A DNA stretch of 64,000 bases from Methanoplanus limicola DSM 2279. Its GTDB lineage: Archaea > Halobacteriota > Methanomicrobia > Methanomicrobiales > Methanomicrobiaceae. Each line of letters starts with the position of its first letter. Within the stretch, counting starts at the first letter, position 1. This document shows positions 50,934-60,253 of the stretch, in pieces. The DNA is taken from the NCBI RefSeq assembly GCF_000243255.1, contig NZ_CM001436.1, positions 842,077 to 906,076 on the forward strand, read 5' to 3'. Position numbers and translations under genes: made by a program. A model generated the notes under the pieces. The model was not told the origin of the DNA and ran no database searches. It was given only the letters and a program-made list of their open reading frames with translations.

Positions 50934-51326
50934 ATGAGCACCGAAAACAGGACTCAGCTTAAGGGAAAGGTACTGAATTTGAAGGACCTTGTGGAATACC
51001 AGACCGGAAGTGTTGCAAGCAGGATGGTAATAAAAAACTCCTGCGGGAGCATTACAGTATTTTCATTTGATGAGGACGAGGGTCTTTCAGAGCATACAGC
51101 ACCTTTTGATGCAGTGGTCACTATTCTTGACGGTGAATGTGAAGTCTGGGTCGCCGGAGAGACAAACATTATGAAAGAGGGAGATACAATCATATTTCCG
51201 GCAGATGTCCCTCATGCTCTCTCGGCGATAACAAAATTTAAGATGGCCCTTACAATGATACGTGGTAATGAATCAGAAAAAGAGAGTGATTCAAAAGATC
51301 CAAAAGACGATATGAAATTTGAATGA
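50934..51326 (+). CDS. Cupin domain protein
   Basis: The 130-residue cytoplasmic protein has a single cupin barrel: MSTENRTQLKGKVLNLKDLVEYQTGSVASRMVI, then APFDAVVTILDGECEVWVAGETNIMKEGDTIIFPADVPHALSAI, with a metal-site histidine in VPHAL. Short cupins like this often sense or bind small molecules and metals. The ATG at 50934 is preferred to the GTG at 50925; a TATA box at about 50891-50903 predicts initiation next to the start. The next gene begins 14 bp after the stop, so the two are likely co-transcribed. Confidence 0.85.
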   Translation: MSTENRTQLKGKVLNLKDLVEYQTGSVASRMVIKNSCGSITVFSFDEDEGLSEHTAPFDAVVTILDGECEVWVAGETNIMKEGDTIIFPADVPHALSAITKFKMALTMIRGNESEKESDSKDPKDDMKFE

Positions 51327-51340
51327 ATTGAGGTGAGACA

Positions 51341-51616
51341 TTGAATGATGATAAAGACGGTGTGTACTGCACCATATGCGGCGGAATGGTGCCCGAAGGA
51401 GATAATATCAAAAAGATCGAGATTGACGGCATAATTACCGGAATAAACATGCTCAGCCATATTATTCAGGATGTCAGAAAAGAATCACCGGCAACCGATG
51501 TAGCAGTTACGGAAGAACTGCTTAAAAGAACTGAAAAATACAATTATATTCCCTCAAAAAAGAGAGAGTCATACGGCAGGGCACTGCTTAACGAGTATAA
51601 AAACTTCAGCGACTGA
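51341..51616 (+). CDS. Small CxxC protein with TTG start
   Basis: The 91-residue frame starts at TTG (51341), three bases after GAGGTGAG, a very strong ribosome site; the ATG four bases later is in another frame. It encodes VYCTICGGMVPEGDNIKKIEIDGIITGINMLSHIIQDVRK (CXXC at about 10-13), and a C-terminal NYIPSKKRESYGRALLNEYKNF. The helical region suggests a small redox or metal-binding partner. It follows the cupin gene and was not recognised as a known family. A MazF-like gene follows 63 bp later. Confidence 0.6.
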   Translation: MNDDKDGVYCTICGGMVPEGDNIKKIEIDGIITGINMLSHIIQDVRKESPATDVAVTEELLKRTEKYNYIPSKKRESYGRALLNEYKNFSD

Positions 51617-51679
51617 CCTGGATATTCACAGTGTATTATTCGTATAATTTAACCTTTACAAAAACCAAAATTTTTTCAG

Positions 51680-52006
51680 ATGCCGGCATACAGGAAAGGA
51701 GACGTAGTGCTTGCTACAGTCGGGATGAATGGAAGATGGCCGGACAAAGTTCGCCCCGCAGTAATTATCAGGGATTCCGGCGGAAAAGATGTGGAACTAT
51801 GCCCGGTAACAAGCAGAATACCAAATAGTGGAAATTTCATCCCGGTTGAACTGTATGACTTTGAATCCGGCGGGCTTGATATGTTCAGCGAGAGCTACAT
51901 TCTGCTCTCGGAGAAGAGAACCATCAAAAAAAGAGAGATAGTATGCAGAAAAGGCAGACTCTCGAAAGAATTTATATTGGAGATTACAGCAGCATTCAGC
52001 TCCTGA
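51680..52006 (+). CDS. MazF/PemK-like endoribonuclease toxin
   Basis: The 108-residue protein has the PemK/MazF fold signature: MPAYRKGDVVLATVGMNGRWPDKVRPAVIIRDSGG (RPAVII), ELCPVTSRIPNSGNFIPVEL and the C-terminal KREIVCRKGRLS. MazF-type toxins cut mRNA in the cytoplasm and are neutralised by an antitoxin. No obvious antitoxin gene is adjacent; the small protein upstream (51341) is not a known AbrB or MetJ type. It may be an orphan toxin or have another role. A TATA box about 30 bp before the ATG fits a near-leaderless mRNA. Confidence 0.78.
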   Translation: MPAYRKGDVVLATVGMNGRWPDKVRPAVIIRDSGGKDVELCPVTSRIPNSGNFIPVELYDFESGGLDMFSESYILLSEKRTIKKREIVCRKGRLSKEFILEITAAFSS

Positions 52007-52115
52007 AAATTGGAGAAGAGTCATAATTATAATGTCTCTAAAATCAGCTAAAGATATTTAAACACTGCCGGATTAAAGAGATATCTACAGAACATTAACA
52101 GTTCAGGATGACATC

Positions 52116-52898
52116 ATGCCGGCGAACATCTTACCAAAAGAAATAGGATTTGCATATGCATTTATTGTAATATTTCTTCTTGCATATCTCTGGAATAAGA
52201 AAATAATAACCAGAAAAAAAGCAATTCCGATATTAATCATCTCAACAGCACTTGGATTCCTTATCTTTGCACCCATTGCACCGCATAATTTTCAGAGCCT
52301 TATACTGAAGGATACCACAAGGCTTGGCGGCCCGCTGCTTGTCGCAACGATAGGAATGTCTGTGATGCTTGCTGTGACACTTATTTTCGGCAGGATCTTC
52401 TGTGGACATATCTGTCCGGTTGGAACAGTACAGGAACTTGCATCCCTGATACCCGCACCTAAATTCGGACGTAAACTGAAGAGAGAGACGATATCATTCC
52501 GGGCGATAATCTTCATAGTCATAATCACAGCGGCATACTTTTACTCCTACGCTGTAGTTGACCTGTTCGGGATATATGAGTTCTTCCACCTTACACTGGG
52601 GGTTCTCTTCATAGTATTCCTTCTGATAATTATTGCATCAGTATTCTTCTACAGACCGTTCTGCCGCCTCATATGTCCTTACGGAACACTTCTTGCCATA
52701 CTCTCAGCTTACAGCGTACTTGGAATACAGAGGGGCAGTGAGTGTATAAACTGTGGAAAATGTGAAAAGGTATGTCCGGTTGACGAAGCCAAATTCGGTG
52801 ATATGAGGGCAGAATGCTATATGTGCGGCAGATGTCTGGAAGTCTGCCCGAAATCCGGAGCAATCTGGTACGGCCGCCCGGAGGAGAAGGAGAAATAG
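52116..52898 (+). CDS. NapH/YccM-like ferredoxin-type membrane protein
   Basis: The 260-residue protein has four to five membrane helices and, between and after them, cysteine motifs FCGHICPVGTVQE and FCRLICPYGTL (CX3CP pairs of NapH type), followed by two 4Fe-4S motifs CINCGKCEKVCP and CYMCGRCLEVCP at the C-terminal end. Proteins of this form pass electrons between the membrane pool and periplasmic or cytoplasmic partners. Partner genes are not adjacent, so its electron acceptor is unknown. The ATG follows GGATGA. Confidence 0.85.
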   Translation: MPANILPKEIGFAYAFIVIFLLAYLWNKKIITRKKAIPILIISTALGFLIFAPIAPHNFQSLILKDTTRLGGPLLVATIGMSVMLAVTLIFGRIFCGHICPVGTVQELASLIPAPKFGRKLKRETISFRAIIFIVIITAAYFYSYAVVDLFGIYEFFHLTLGVLFIVFLLIIIASVFFYRPFCRLICPYGTLLAILSAYSVLGIQRGSECINCGKCEKVCPVDEAKFGDMRAECYMCGRCLEVCPKSGAIWYGRPEEKEK

Positions 52899-52946
52899 TC
52901 ACAAAAGCTGCATAAAAAATAAAATAAATGCTATTTTAAAAGAGTT

Positions 52947-54164
52947 TTATCTGCCAAGCTGCTTATGTGCCCGTGCAAGATGACCTGCACCAAGGGCACC
53001 AAGCAGTGACAGTTCACCGGCTAAAACCGCTGAGGCTACAATCTCTGCAAACTTAGAACTGTTTGAACCTGAGGATTCCCCTCCGCCGGCACAGCCAAGC
53101 ATACTGAGGCATTCACGCTGAGTGTCAAGTCCGGTTCCGCCACCGACAGTTCCAACCTGAAGTGACGGGAGTGTGACAGAGACATAAACGCCCCCCTCTG
53201 CCGGATCGACAGTAGTTATCGCGTTTGCACCCTCAACAACATGTGCAGGGTCCTGACCACATGCGAGAAATACTGCTGCAATCACATTTGCCGCATGTGC
53301 ATTGAAACCTATTGCGCCAGCCTTTGCAGAACCGACAAGATTTTTCCTTGTATTGACCTCCATCAGGGTTGGAGCATCGGTCCTGAAAATCTCCTTTATC
53401 ATATCATCAGAGAGGAAAATTCCGGCCGATACAGTCTTGCCCCGGCCAAGTATCGCATTTATCGCCGCAGGTTTTTTATCCGAGCACATATTACCCGAAA
53501 GTGCGATCAAAACAGCGCCAGTCTCCTTTACGACCTCACCGGCAATTTTTTCGCTTGCAATGGTCACCATATTCATGCCCATTGCATCTCCGGTGGAGAA
53601 CTCAATTCTGGCATAGACGCTTGTTCCGACAACAAAACAGACAATATCCTTCATTTTGCCGTGATTCGTGGTAGCCTCCGCAATTTCCCTCAGCCTGCCG
53701 GTATTATCATCAATCCACCCGACAATTTCATTTGCATGGGGCACAGACTTTGCTGCAAAGACCGGTGCACGCGTCATCCCGTCCCTGAAAATCCTTACTT
53801 CGGCACCCCCTGCCTTCGTAATAGCCTTGCAGCCCCTGTTAATCGATGCAATAAGGGCGCCTTCGGTTGTTGCAAGCGGAAGATAATATTCACCTTCTGC
53901 ATACTCACCCTTAACCTTCAGTTTCCCCGCCACACCAAGAGGGATCTGAACTGCACCGATCATATTTTCACAGTTCTTGCTGCATGCACGGCTGACGTCC
54001 ATTGTATAGCTGCCCGCTTTTTCAAGCGAAACACCCGTCTCTTCGCTTATGAAACTTCTCCTCACATAAAGTGCATCATCAGGAGAAAGAAGCGACTCAA
54101 GTGCGTGCAGTTTTGTGGTTCCCTCTTTTAACCCGGAAATATACTGCCTGAAATTTTCATCCAT
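52947..54164 (-). CDS. hmgA: HMG-CoA reductase (class I)
   Basis: The 405-residue enzyme reduces HMG-CoA to mevalonate for archaeal isoprenoid lipids. Class I features are ENMIGAVQIPLGVAGK, the catalytic Glu region (EGALIASINRGCKAITKAGG), GDAMGMNMVTIASE for NAD(P)H binding, ALSGNMCSDKKPAAINAILGRGK with the catalytic lysine, and a C-terminal GHLARAHKQLG with the histidine. It is a single gene convergent with the NapH-like gene and 18 bp from the divergent trm5. The HMG-CoA synthase complex is also in the window (58688-61299). Confidence 0.96.
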   Translation of the reverse strand: MDENFRQYISGLKEGTTKLHALESLLSPDDALYVRRSFISEETGVSLEKAGSYTMDVSRACSKNCENMIGAVQIPLGVAGKLKVKGEYAEGEYYLPLATTEGALIASINRGCKAITKAGGAEVRIFRDGMTRAPVFAAKSVPHANEIVGWIDDNTGRLREIAEATTNHGKMKDIVCFVVGTSVYARIEFSTGDAMGMNMVTIASEKIAGEVVKETGAVLIALSGNMCSDKKPAAINAILGRGKTVSAGIFLSDDMIKEIFRTDAPTLMEVNTRKNLVGSAKAGAIGFNAHAANVIAAVFLACGQDPAHVVEGANAITTVDPAEGGVYVSVTLPSLQVGTVGGGTGLDTQRECLSMLGCAGGGESSGSNSSKFAEIVASAVLAGELSLLGALGAGHLARAHKQLGR

Positions 54165-54182
54165 ATTGATCAGTTATTGGTA

Positions 54183-55124
54183 ATGAAGATACAATATTAT
54201 AGTGTTCTTATGCCGGAAAAATGCTGGGGAATAAAGGTAAAAAAAATAATTGGCGAGGAGACAAGGCAGAGGCTTATCGCAGACGGAAATCTCCACCCGG
54301 ACTTCAAACCAAAAAAAGACAGCGAGCATCTCTATTTTCCGGTAAAGGAGAAAATACCGGATTCAGAGACCTTTGAATTTGAGGCGAGAAGCGTAAAGCA
54401 GGAACTCCCGAGGCACGAACTTATAGGCGGAATTGCGGTCATTCATGAGAAAAGTAATAAAGACGCAGAGATGCTTCTTAGATCAAGGCCGGTCATCCAT
54501 ACTGTACTCTATTCAGAATCTGCCGTAACAGGAGAATACAGGACGAAAGACTACCAGGTTCTCGCAGGCGGGAATACAACGGAGACAGACTATACTGAAT
54601 ACGGTCTGAGATTTAAAATTGACCTCTCAAAGGCGTACTTCTCAGCAAGGCTTGCCAATGAAAGGCAGAGAATCCTGAACAGCATGAAAGAAGGTGAGAG
54701 ATTACTTGATCTCTTCGCAGGCGTCGGACCATTTGCAGTTGCACTCAGCAGGAAAGCGTCAGTTGTAATTGCCAATGATATAAACCCCGATGCAGTCAGG
54801 TTGATGGATGAGAACATCCGGCTGAACAGGATAAAAAATATAACACCAATGCTTGGCGATGCCCTCCATATGCCGGGTATATTTCCGGACGGCTCATTTG
54901 ACAGAATAATAATGAACCTCCCGATGAACTCTGTCCCATTCCTGAAAACGGCATTTCAGCTCTGCAGAAAAGGGGGTGTCATCCACTTCTACTCAATACA
55001 GGAGGAGGAAGGCGGGATGATGGAGGAATTAAGAAAATTCACCACCGGAAAAATCACCGAAAGAAAGGTGAGATCATATGCGCCAAAACTTCACCATGCG
55101 GTATATGATGTAATCTGCGAGTGA
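54183..55124 (+). CDS. trm5: tRNA (guanine37-N1)-methyltransferase Trm5
   Basis: The 313-residue SAM-dependent enzyme methylates G37 of tRNA, which precedes wyosine formation by Taw1 (16946-17845). The N-terminal part lacks a D1 domain-like extension; the middle has HELIGGIAVIHEK and the Rossmann fold begins LLDLFAGVGPFAVALSRK with ANDINPDAVRLMDEN. The NPP-like motif is NLPMNSVPF. The ATG at 54183 is preferred over the TTG at 54177. It lies 18 bp from the hmgA start on the opposite strand. Confidence 0.93.
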   Translation: MKIQYYSVLMPEKCWGIKVKKIIGEETRQRLIADGNLHPDFKPKKDSEHLYFPVKEKIPDSETFEFEARSVKQELPRHELIGGIAVIHEKSNKDAEMLLRSRPVIHTVLYSESAVTGEYRTKDYQVLAGGNTTETDYTEYGLRFKIDLSKAYFSARLANERQRILNSMKEGERLLDLFAGVGPFAVALSRKASVVIANDINPDAVRLMDENIRLNRIKNITPMLGDALHMPGIFPDGSFDRIIMNLPMNSVPFLKTAFQLCRKGGVIHFYSIQEEEGGMMEELRKFTTGKITERKVRSYAPKLHHAVYDVICE

Positions 55125-55308
55125 AAATCCGGGCACAAAATACTGAATTTAACGTGAACAGATACGGTTCTATCTTAAAAGAGATCTGATTTTCCGGAAA
55201 TTACAACGGTTTTAAAAGGAACAGAGCTACCAAAATCGCATTAATCACCGCAGGAAACAGTAATAAACCAGATATAACATAATCATTAAACAGAAGGGAT
55301 TTCAAATT

Positions 55309-56151
55309 ATGGCATCAATAAGCGATTTAAAACTTGACGAGGCAGTGAACATAGGAAATCTCATCCTGACCCCTGAAAATGTTATTGCCTGTCTAATATC
55401 AATATTAATTGGATATATAATTGTAAGAATACTAACCTGCAGGATGGAGGAGATCATTGGCAAAAACACAAAAATGCCAAAGATAATGACAATTCACCTC
55501 ATAAAAGCAGTGAAATTATTCCTATATCTGATTGTAATTCTCATCGCACTTGGATTTATCGGTGTCCAGTCGGCAACGATTATCCTAAGTGTAATGGCAT
55601 TTATAAGTATAATTTTAGGTTTTGGTCTTCAGGACACTGTCAACAATATCGCTTCCGGTGTCTGGATTGCATCATCAAAGGCATATGATATTGATGACGA
55701 AGTTGTACTCGCCGGTGAATCCGGAGTTGTCAAGGATATGAACATTATGGCAACCGAGATTAAAAGGCTTGACAATACAAGGGTATTTATCCCAAACGGA
55801 AAGATCTGGAACGGCAGCATCGTAAATGTTACAAGAATGCCTACAAGGTTAATAGCAGCCGAATACGGGGTTGCATATGATACAGATATAAAAGATGCGA
55901 TGGATGCAGCGCTTACAGTCTGCGAGAGGCATCCAAAACTTCACAGGGATCCAAAACCAATTGTAAGATTCAGGGAGATGGCAGATTCAGCAGTAATCCT
56001 GCAGTTAAGAGTCTGGGTCGATACTGACGACTACTATCAGGTGAAATCAGATGTATTGAATATGCTTTATGATGAACTCAATGCAAGGGACATCTCAATA
56101 CCATTCCCGCAGAGGGATGTACACTTATACGGGCATAATGAAACTGCCTGA
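55309..56151 (+). CDS. MscS-family mechanosensitive channel
   Basis: The 280-residue protein has three membrane helices, the third being the pore helix with SVMAFISIILGFGLQDTVNNIASGVWI, the conserved Gly/Ala-rich TM3 region of MscS. The soluble beta domain begins DIDDEVVLAGESGVVKDMNIMATEIKRLDNTRVFIPNGKIW. It opens under membrane tension to release osmolytes. The ATG follows AAGGGA. A stand-alone gene upstream of the phosphate transporter operon. Confidence 0.92.
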   Translation: MASISDLKLDEAVNIGNLILTPENVIACLISILIGYIIVRILTCRMEEIIGKNTKMPKIMTIHLIKAVKLFLYLIVILIALGFIGVQSATIILSVMAFISIILGFGLQDTVNNIASGVWIASSKAYDIDDEVVLAGESGVVKDMNIMATEIKRLDNTRVFIPNGKIWNGSIVNVTRMPTRLIAAEYGVAYDTDIKDAMDAALTVCERHPKLHRDPKPIVRFREMADSAVILQLRVWVDTDDYYQVKSDVLNMLYDELNARDISIPFPQRDVHLYGHNETA

Positions 56152-56213
56152 AAAATTATTTTTTATTATTCATCCCAAAATTAATCAGGTATAAGTGATT
56201 ATCTGAATTAAAT

Positions 56214-57248
56214 ATGCTCATAACTGCCTGGCTGACAATTATTCTTGCATTTACCTTCACATTCACAAACGGATTTCAGGATGCAAGCTCGATAGCCGCC
56301 ACATTTATAGCATCACGGTCAGGAACGCCAAGAAAGGGAATATTGTTTGTAGCCCTGATGTCATTTTCAGGTGCACTGCTTGGTGGCAGTGCGGTTGCAT
56401 TCACCCTTTCAGGACTGCTCACCATAGATTCCGGTGCAGAAACCCTCAATGTCCTTTTTATTACATTAATCAGTGCAATATTCTGGAATTTCCTCACATG
56501 GAAGTATGCCCTTCCTTCATCCTCAACCCACGCACTGATAGGAGGGCTTCTCGGTGCAGGCATTGCTGCGGCAGGCACAGGCAGCGTATTCTGGGGTTTA
56601 AATGAACTCCTGACTCCGCCACATGAGATTACAGGTATGGTAAAAGTCATATTATTCTTTGTAATATCAATACTCATCGGACTGACTGCAAGCTATATCA
56701 TGCGCAAAACAACTTCCCTAATTCTCCAGAATGCCAAACGAAGCGTCAATAAAAGTATCATAAAAGCAAACTGGCTTGCAGTGGGCCTGATGGCATTCTC
56801 AAACGGGTCAAATGACAGCCAGAAACAGCTTGGAATAATTGCACTTGTCCTCCTCTCAGCCGGAATTACAACTGAAATTGAGATGCCGCTGTGGGCAAGA
56901 GGATTGTGTGCAGTGCTTCTTGCACTCGGTACAGTTGGAGGAGGCTGGAGAATAATGAACACTCTTGGCCACAGGATATTTAAGGTAAAACCGATCCATT
57001 CCTTTGATTCACAGGTATCATCCGGACTTTCAATAGCCCTGTCAACGATTGCCGGAGCACCGATATCGTCAACGCACATCATCACATCATCAGTGATTGG
57101 TGTCGGTGCCGCAGAGAACAGAAAAAAAGTGAACTGGGGTGTTGGGAAGGATATTATTATTGCTATGGCAGTCACAATTCCGATAACAATGATAATATCA
57201 GGAATTCTTTATTACGCAATATTCACTCCCGGAGGTCTGATACTATAA
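56214..57248 (+). CDS. PiT-family inorganic phosphate transporter
   Basis: The 344-residue membrane protein has about ten helices in two homologous halves. The PiT signature is in the first half as TNGFQDASSIAATFIASRSGTP and in the second as NWLAVGLMAFSNGSNDSQKQLGIIALVL. The loops SSSTHALIGGLLGAG and SSTHIITSSVIGVG repeat the same THA/THI motif. It symports phosphate with Na+ or H+. Its stop codon shares a base with the following PhoU-like gene, as in many archaea. Confidence 0.94.
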   Translation: MLITAWLTIILAFTFTFTNGFQDASSIAATFIASRSGTPRKGILFVALMSFSGALLGGSAVAFTLSGLLTIDSGAETLNVLFITLISAIFWNFLTWKYALPSSSTHALIGGLLGAGIAAAGTGSVFWGLNELLTPPHEITGMVKVILFFVISILIGLTASYIMRKTTSLILQNAKRSVNKSIIKANWLAVGLMAFSNGSNDSQKQLGIIALVLLSAGITTEIEMPLWARGLCAVLLALGTVGGGWRIMNTLGHRIFKVKPIHSFDSQVSSGLSIALSTIAGAPISSTHIITSSVIGVGAAENRKKVNWGVGKDIIIAMAVTIPITMIISGILYYAIFTPGGLIL

Positions 57249-57901
57249 TGACCGGAAAAAGCAGGGAAGAGAGGTACAAAAAAAATAAAGGCCTGTTTGG
57301 ATCATTATTCCCAAAGGAGCATGATTTCAGATTCATGCTTGCAGATCAGGCAGACAAGACTCTTGAAGGGGTACAGATTTTTGTAAACTGGCTTAACGAA
57401 AAGCCCTTAAGAGATCCAATTGAGCTTGAAATTATAGCGGGAGATGTTGACAAAATGCGCTACAATATGGAAGAAATATTAATTGAGGCTTTTTCAACAC
57501 CTTTTGACAGGCAGGACATCTACAGCCTTTCAAGGAATATGGACTATATCCTCAACTACTCAAAAGAGACTGCAAGGGAAATATATGCCTATAAGGTGGA
57601 CCCTGACCCTACAATACTCGATATGTCAAACGCACTCCTTTTTGGTACAAAATGTATATATGAAGGGGTAAATTCGATCAATAATGATGGAGACAAGATC
57701 AGAGAGATGATCCGGAGATCAAGAAGTGCCATACACGAACTTGAAGACATATATGTCACAGGAACAGCAGAACTTTTTAAATCAGACGATCCTATGAACG
57801 CACTCAGGAAACGTGAAGTTTACCATCACCTCAGAGATGCAGGGCGTGCACTGAGAAGCACTGTCGACACTTTACATACCGTTGTTGTGGGTCTGAATTG
57901 A
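57248..57901 (+). CDS. PhoU-like DUF47 family protein
   Basis: The 217-residue all-helical protein belongs to the DUF47 PhoU-like family: LFGSLFPKEHDFRFMLADQADKTLEGVQIFVNWLNEKPL at the N-terminus, EIIAGDVDKMRYNMEEILIEAFSTPFDRQDIYSLSRNMDYILNYSKET in the middle, and a helical C-terminal end. These proteins accompany PiT transporters and modulate their activity or bind metals, in the cytoplasm. Start and stop of the two genes overlap by one base, so they are co-translated. Confidence 0.92.
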   Translation: MTGKSREERYKKNKGLFGSLFPKEHDFRFMLADQADKTLEGVQIFVNWLNEKPLRDPIELEIIAGDVDKMRYNMEEILIEAFSTPFDRQDIYSLSRNMDYILNYSKETAREIYAYKVDPDPTILDMSNALLFGTKCIYEGVNSINNDGDKIREMIRRSRSAIHELEDIYVTGTAELFKSDDPMNALRKREVYHHLRDAGRALRSTVDTLHTVVVGLN

Positions 57902-57985
57902 AAATATACAGCAGATAAAAGTGGATATCGGAATATCCCTACAAATCCAACTTATTAAAAAGTAATAATCAGGCAATTATCCGGA

Positions 57986-58498
57986 TTATAACAATCCCGG
58001 ATTCAGTATCACCACAGCGGCATTTATTGCAGTTGCAATTGTCACCCACACAATATACGGAATGAGAAGATACGAGACTTTCCGGTTAAAATTCCATGAA
58101 TAAACAATCAGGTACAGTATTGCAGACCAGAGGATAATAATACATATCAGCCCGGATACGGGACTTTTAAGTCCAAAGAAGAGAATACTCCAGAGTGCAT
58201 TCAGAACAAGCTGAATACCAAAGACGCCGGTAAGAATGCGTACCCTTCTGTCAGCCAGATTTCCGCTTAAGAGGAGATATAACGAGATTCCCATAAGCAG
58301 GTATAAAATATTCCAGACAACCGGAAATACAATTCCGGGCGGAGTGAACCATGGTTTTACAAGAACAGTCTGATACCAGGATCCGGTCCCGGTCTCAGTG
58401 AATAATGAACCGATAAAGCCTGCAAGATAAGAGAGAATGACAGAACCTGCAAGGAGCGGAATATTTACGGATGAAATACTAAAATTACCCTTAGCCAT
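57986..58498 (-). CDS. TspO/MBR family protein
   Basis: The 170-residue membrane protein has five helices in the TspO pattern: VILSYLAGFIGSLF in helix 1, then WYQTVLVKPWFTPPGIVFPVVWNILYLLMGISLYLLL (the KPWFTPPG / VWxxLYxxMG signature), then QLVLNALWSILFFGLKS and LLIPYIVWVTIATAINAAVVIL. TspO proteins bind porphyrins and other hydrophobic ligands and are linked to stress. The role in a methanogen is unknown. Convergent with PhoU and divergent in transcription from the mevalonate operon end. Confidence 0.9.
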   Translation of the reverse strand: MAKGNFSISSVNIPLLAGSVILSYLAGFIGSLFTETGTGSWYQTVLVKPWFTPPGIVFPVVWNILYLLMGISLYLLLSGNLADRRVRILTGVFGIQLVLNALWSILFFGLKSPVSGLICIIILWSAILYLIVYSWNFNRKVSYLLIPYIVWVTIATAINAAVVILNPGLL

Positions 58499-58592
58499 AA
58501 CATCAGAGTATAATCTACACCAATATATAGACTTAACCCCGGCAGAGAGTTAATTATTACCAGGAAAAATAGAAATTAAATAAATATTGAGG

Positions 58593-58617
58593 TTTTCCGG
58601 AGAACTTATCCGGAAAA
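58593..58617 (-). terminator. Hairpin downstream of the mevalonate operon
   Basis: TTTTCCGGA (58593-58601) and TCCGGAAAA (58609-58617) are perfect 9-bp arms with a 7-nt loop, 71 bp after the stop codon of the DUF35 gene and upstream of tspO. Confidence 0.45.
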
Positions 58618-58687
58618 TCAGGGATTTATTCTTTCGGAGTTGGAGTTAATCCTTACTTTTTTTATTGTTATTCAGAAATCTTTACAG

Positions 58688-59080
58688 TTATTTATCAGGC
58701 ACAAACTTTGTACCATAAACAATTGTTCCGCTCTCGCCGTCTGCAACAATCTTTCTGAAGGTCTGCTTGACAGGCATGCCGATGTAGATCTCGTCAAGTC
58801 CACATACAACAGGTGCAGTCATCCTTGTGCCTTCATCAAGCTCAATGATTGCAACGGGGAAAGGTGCCTCAAGATCATAGGGTGAACTTGCGGTCCTCAC
58901 AATAGAGAATGTGACAACTTTTCCTGTGCCTTTGAATTTATAATCTACAATTTTGCCGTTTCTTCTGCATGACGGGCAGAGTGTCCTTGGCGGGAAGAAA
59001 TAAGACCCGCAGGTCTCGCATTTTGTTCCGAGCAGATTATATCTGTGTGGCTGTTTACGCCAGAATCGCGGTACTGACAT
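58688..59080 (-). CDS. DUF35 OB-fold zinc protein of the thiolase/HMGS complex
   Basis: The 130-residue protein has an N-terminal zinc ribbon (CETCGSYFFPPRTLCPSCRR, about 19-38) and an OB-fold (KVVTFSIVRTASSPYDLEAPFPVAIIELDEG). In methanogens this DUF35 protein binds between thiolase and HMG-CoA synthase and shares the CoA tunnel that channels acetoacetyl-CoA. GGAGGG precedes the ATG at 59080. Its gene is 3 bp after the thiolase stop, so the complex is made from one transcript. Confidence 0.9.
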   Translation of the reverse strand: MSVPRFWRKQPHRYNLLGTKCETCGSYFFPPRTLCPSCRRNGKIVDYKFKGTGKVVTFSIVRTASSPYDLEAPFPVAIIELDEGTRMTAPVVCGLDEIYIGMPVKQTFRKIVADGESGTIVYGTKFVPDK

Positions 59081-59083
59081 ACT

Positions 59084-60253
59084 TCAGGCCCTCCTTAAAA
59101 TATTACATACAACAGTAGCACCGGTTCCGCCGACATTGTGCGACATTCCAATCTCAGCATTGGCAACCTGTCTTCCGCTTGCCTCGCCTCTCAGCTGCTC
59201 AACAATCTCACATATCTGTTTCACACCGGTAGCACCGACAGGATGACCGCAGGCCTTAAGACCGCCGCTTGGGTTTATCGGGAGATCTCCGTCAAGTGCA
59301 GTGTAACCTTCTTCAGTAAGTTTTCCGGCCTCACCCTTCTTACAGAATCCAAGGTCCTCTATTGCACAGAGTTCAGCAATTGTGAAGCAGTCGTGAACCT
59401 CAACAAAGTCTATATCCTTCCTCTCAAGCTTTGCCATATCAAAGGCACGGTTTCCGGCAGCGACAGTTGCATCAAGTGTGCTGATATCACGCCTGTCATG
59501 CAGTGAAAGTGTATCTGTCGCCTGTGTGGATGCAAGAACCTGAATAGGGGTGTCAGTAAATTCCTTTGCTCTCTCAAGAGGACATACGATTACTGCTGCT
59601 GCACCATCAGTTACAGGTGAACAGTCAAGGAGCCTAAGCGGATCTGCAACAAGTGTTGATCTCATCACAGCTTCAATTGAGATCTCCTTTCTGAACTGTG
59701 CGATAGGGTTTCTTGCACCATTGTAATGGTTCTTGACTGCAACCTGTGCAAGCTGCTCGCGTGTAAGGCCATAGCGGTGCATATAATCCTGTGCAATCAT
59801 AGCATAAAGTGCAGGGAAAGTCACCCCATAGATGCCTTCCCACTCACGGTCAGCAGCACCTGCAAGTGTGTCAGTCGTCTCGCCGCCGCCGACATCAGTC
59901 ATCTTTTCAACACCTGCTGCAATGACAATATCCTGCATACCTGATGCAACTGTGGTTACTGCCTGCCTGAAAGCAAGTCCTCCGGATGCACATGCGGCTT
60001 CAGTCCTCGTTGAAGGGATGTGATTTGTCGATGCAAGGCCGGAGTAGTCGGATATAAGTGCACCGATATGCTCCTGAAGAACAAAACGGCCCCCACTCAT
60101 ATTTCCGACAAACATCTCATCTATCTGATCGCCGTCAAGGTTCGCATCCTCAAGTGCCTTTGCCCCCGCCTCAACGCAGAGTGACCTGAATGATGTATCC
60201 CACTTTTCACCGAATTCGGTGAGGCCAATTCCAATAACTGCTACATCTCTCAT
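59084..60253 (-). CDS. Acetyl-CoA C-acetyltransferase (thiolase) of the HMGS complex
   Basis: The 389-residue thiolase condenses two acetyl-CoA into acetoacetyl-CoA. Catalytic Cys is in [16 protein letters not shown] (about residue 86), the histidine region is [18 protein letters not shown], and the second active-site region has [20 protein letters not shown] and a C-terminal [14 protein letters not shown]. The archaeal thiolase forms a complex with the HMG-CoA synthase encoded directly upstream; their stop and start overlap by 4 bp. Cytoplasmic; first step of the mevalonate pathway. Confidence 0.95.
   Translation of the reverse strand: MRDVAVIGIGLTEFGEKWDTSFRSLCVEAGAKALEDANLDGDQIDEMFVGNMSGGRFVLQEHIGALISDYSGLASTNHIPSTRTEAACASGGLAFRQAVTTVASGMQDIVIAAGVEKMTDVGGGETTDTLAGAADREWEGIYGVTFPALYAMIAQDYMHRYGLTREQLAQVAVKNHYNGARNPIAQFRKEISIEAVMRSTLVADPLRLLDCSPVTDGAAAVIVCPLERAKEFTDTPIQVLASTQATDTLSLHDRRDISTLDATVAAGNRAFDMAKLERKDIDFVEVHDCFTIAELCAIEDLGFCKKGEAGKLTEEGYTALDGDLPINPSGGLKACGHPVGATGVKQICEIVEQLRGEASGRQVANAEIGMSHNVGGTGATVVCNILRRA

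Noticed and set aside
53241-54131. 296-codon plus-strand frame opposite HMG-CoA reductase
   Set aside because: It is an antisense shadow of a strongly conserved gene, with Cys/His-rich random composition and no domain.
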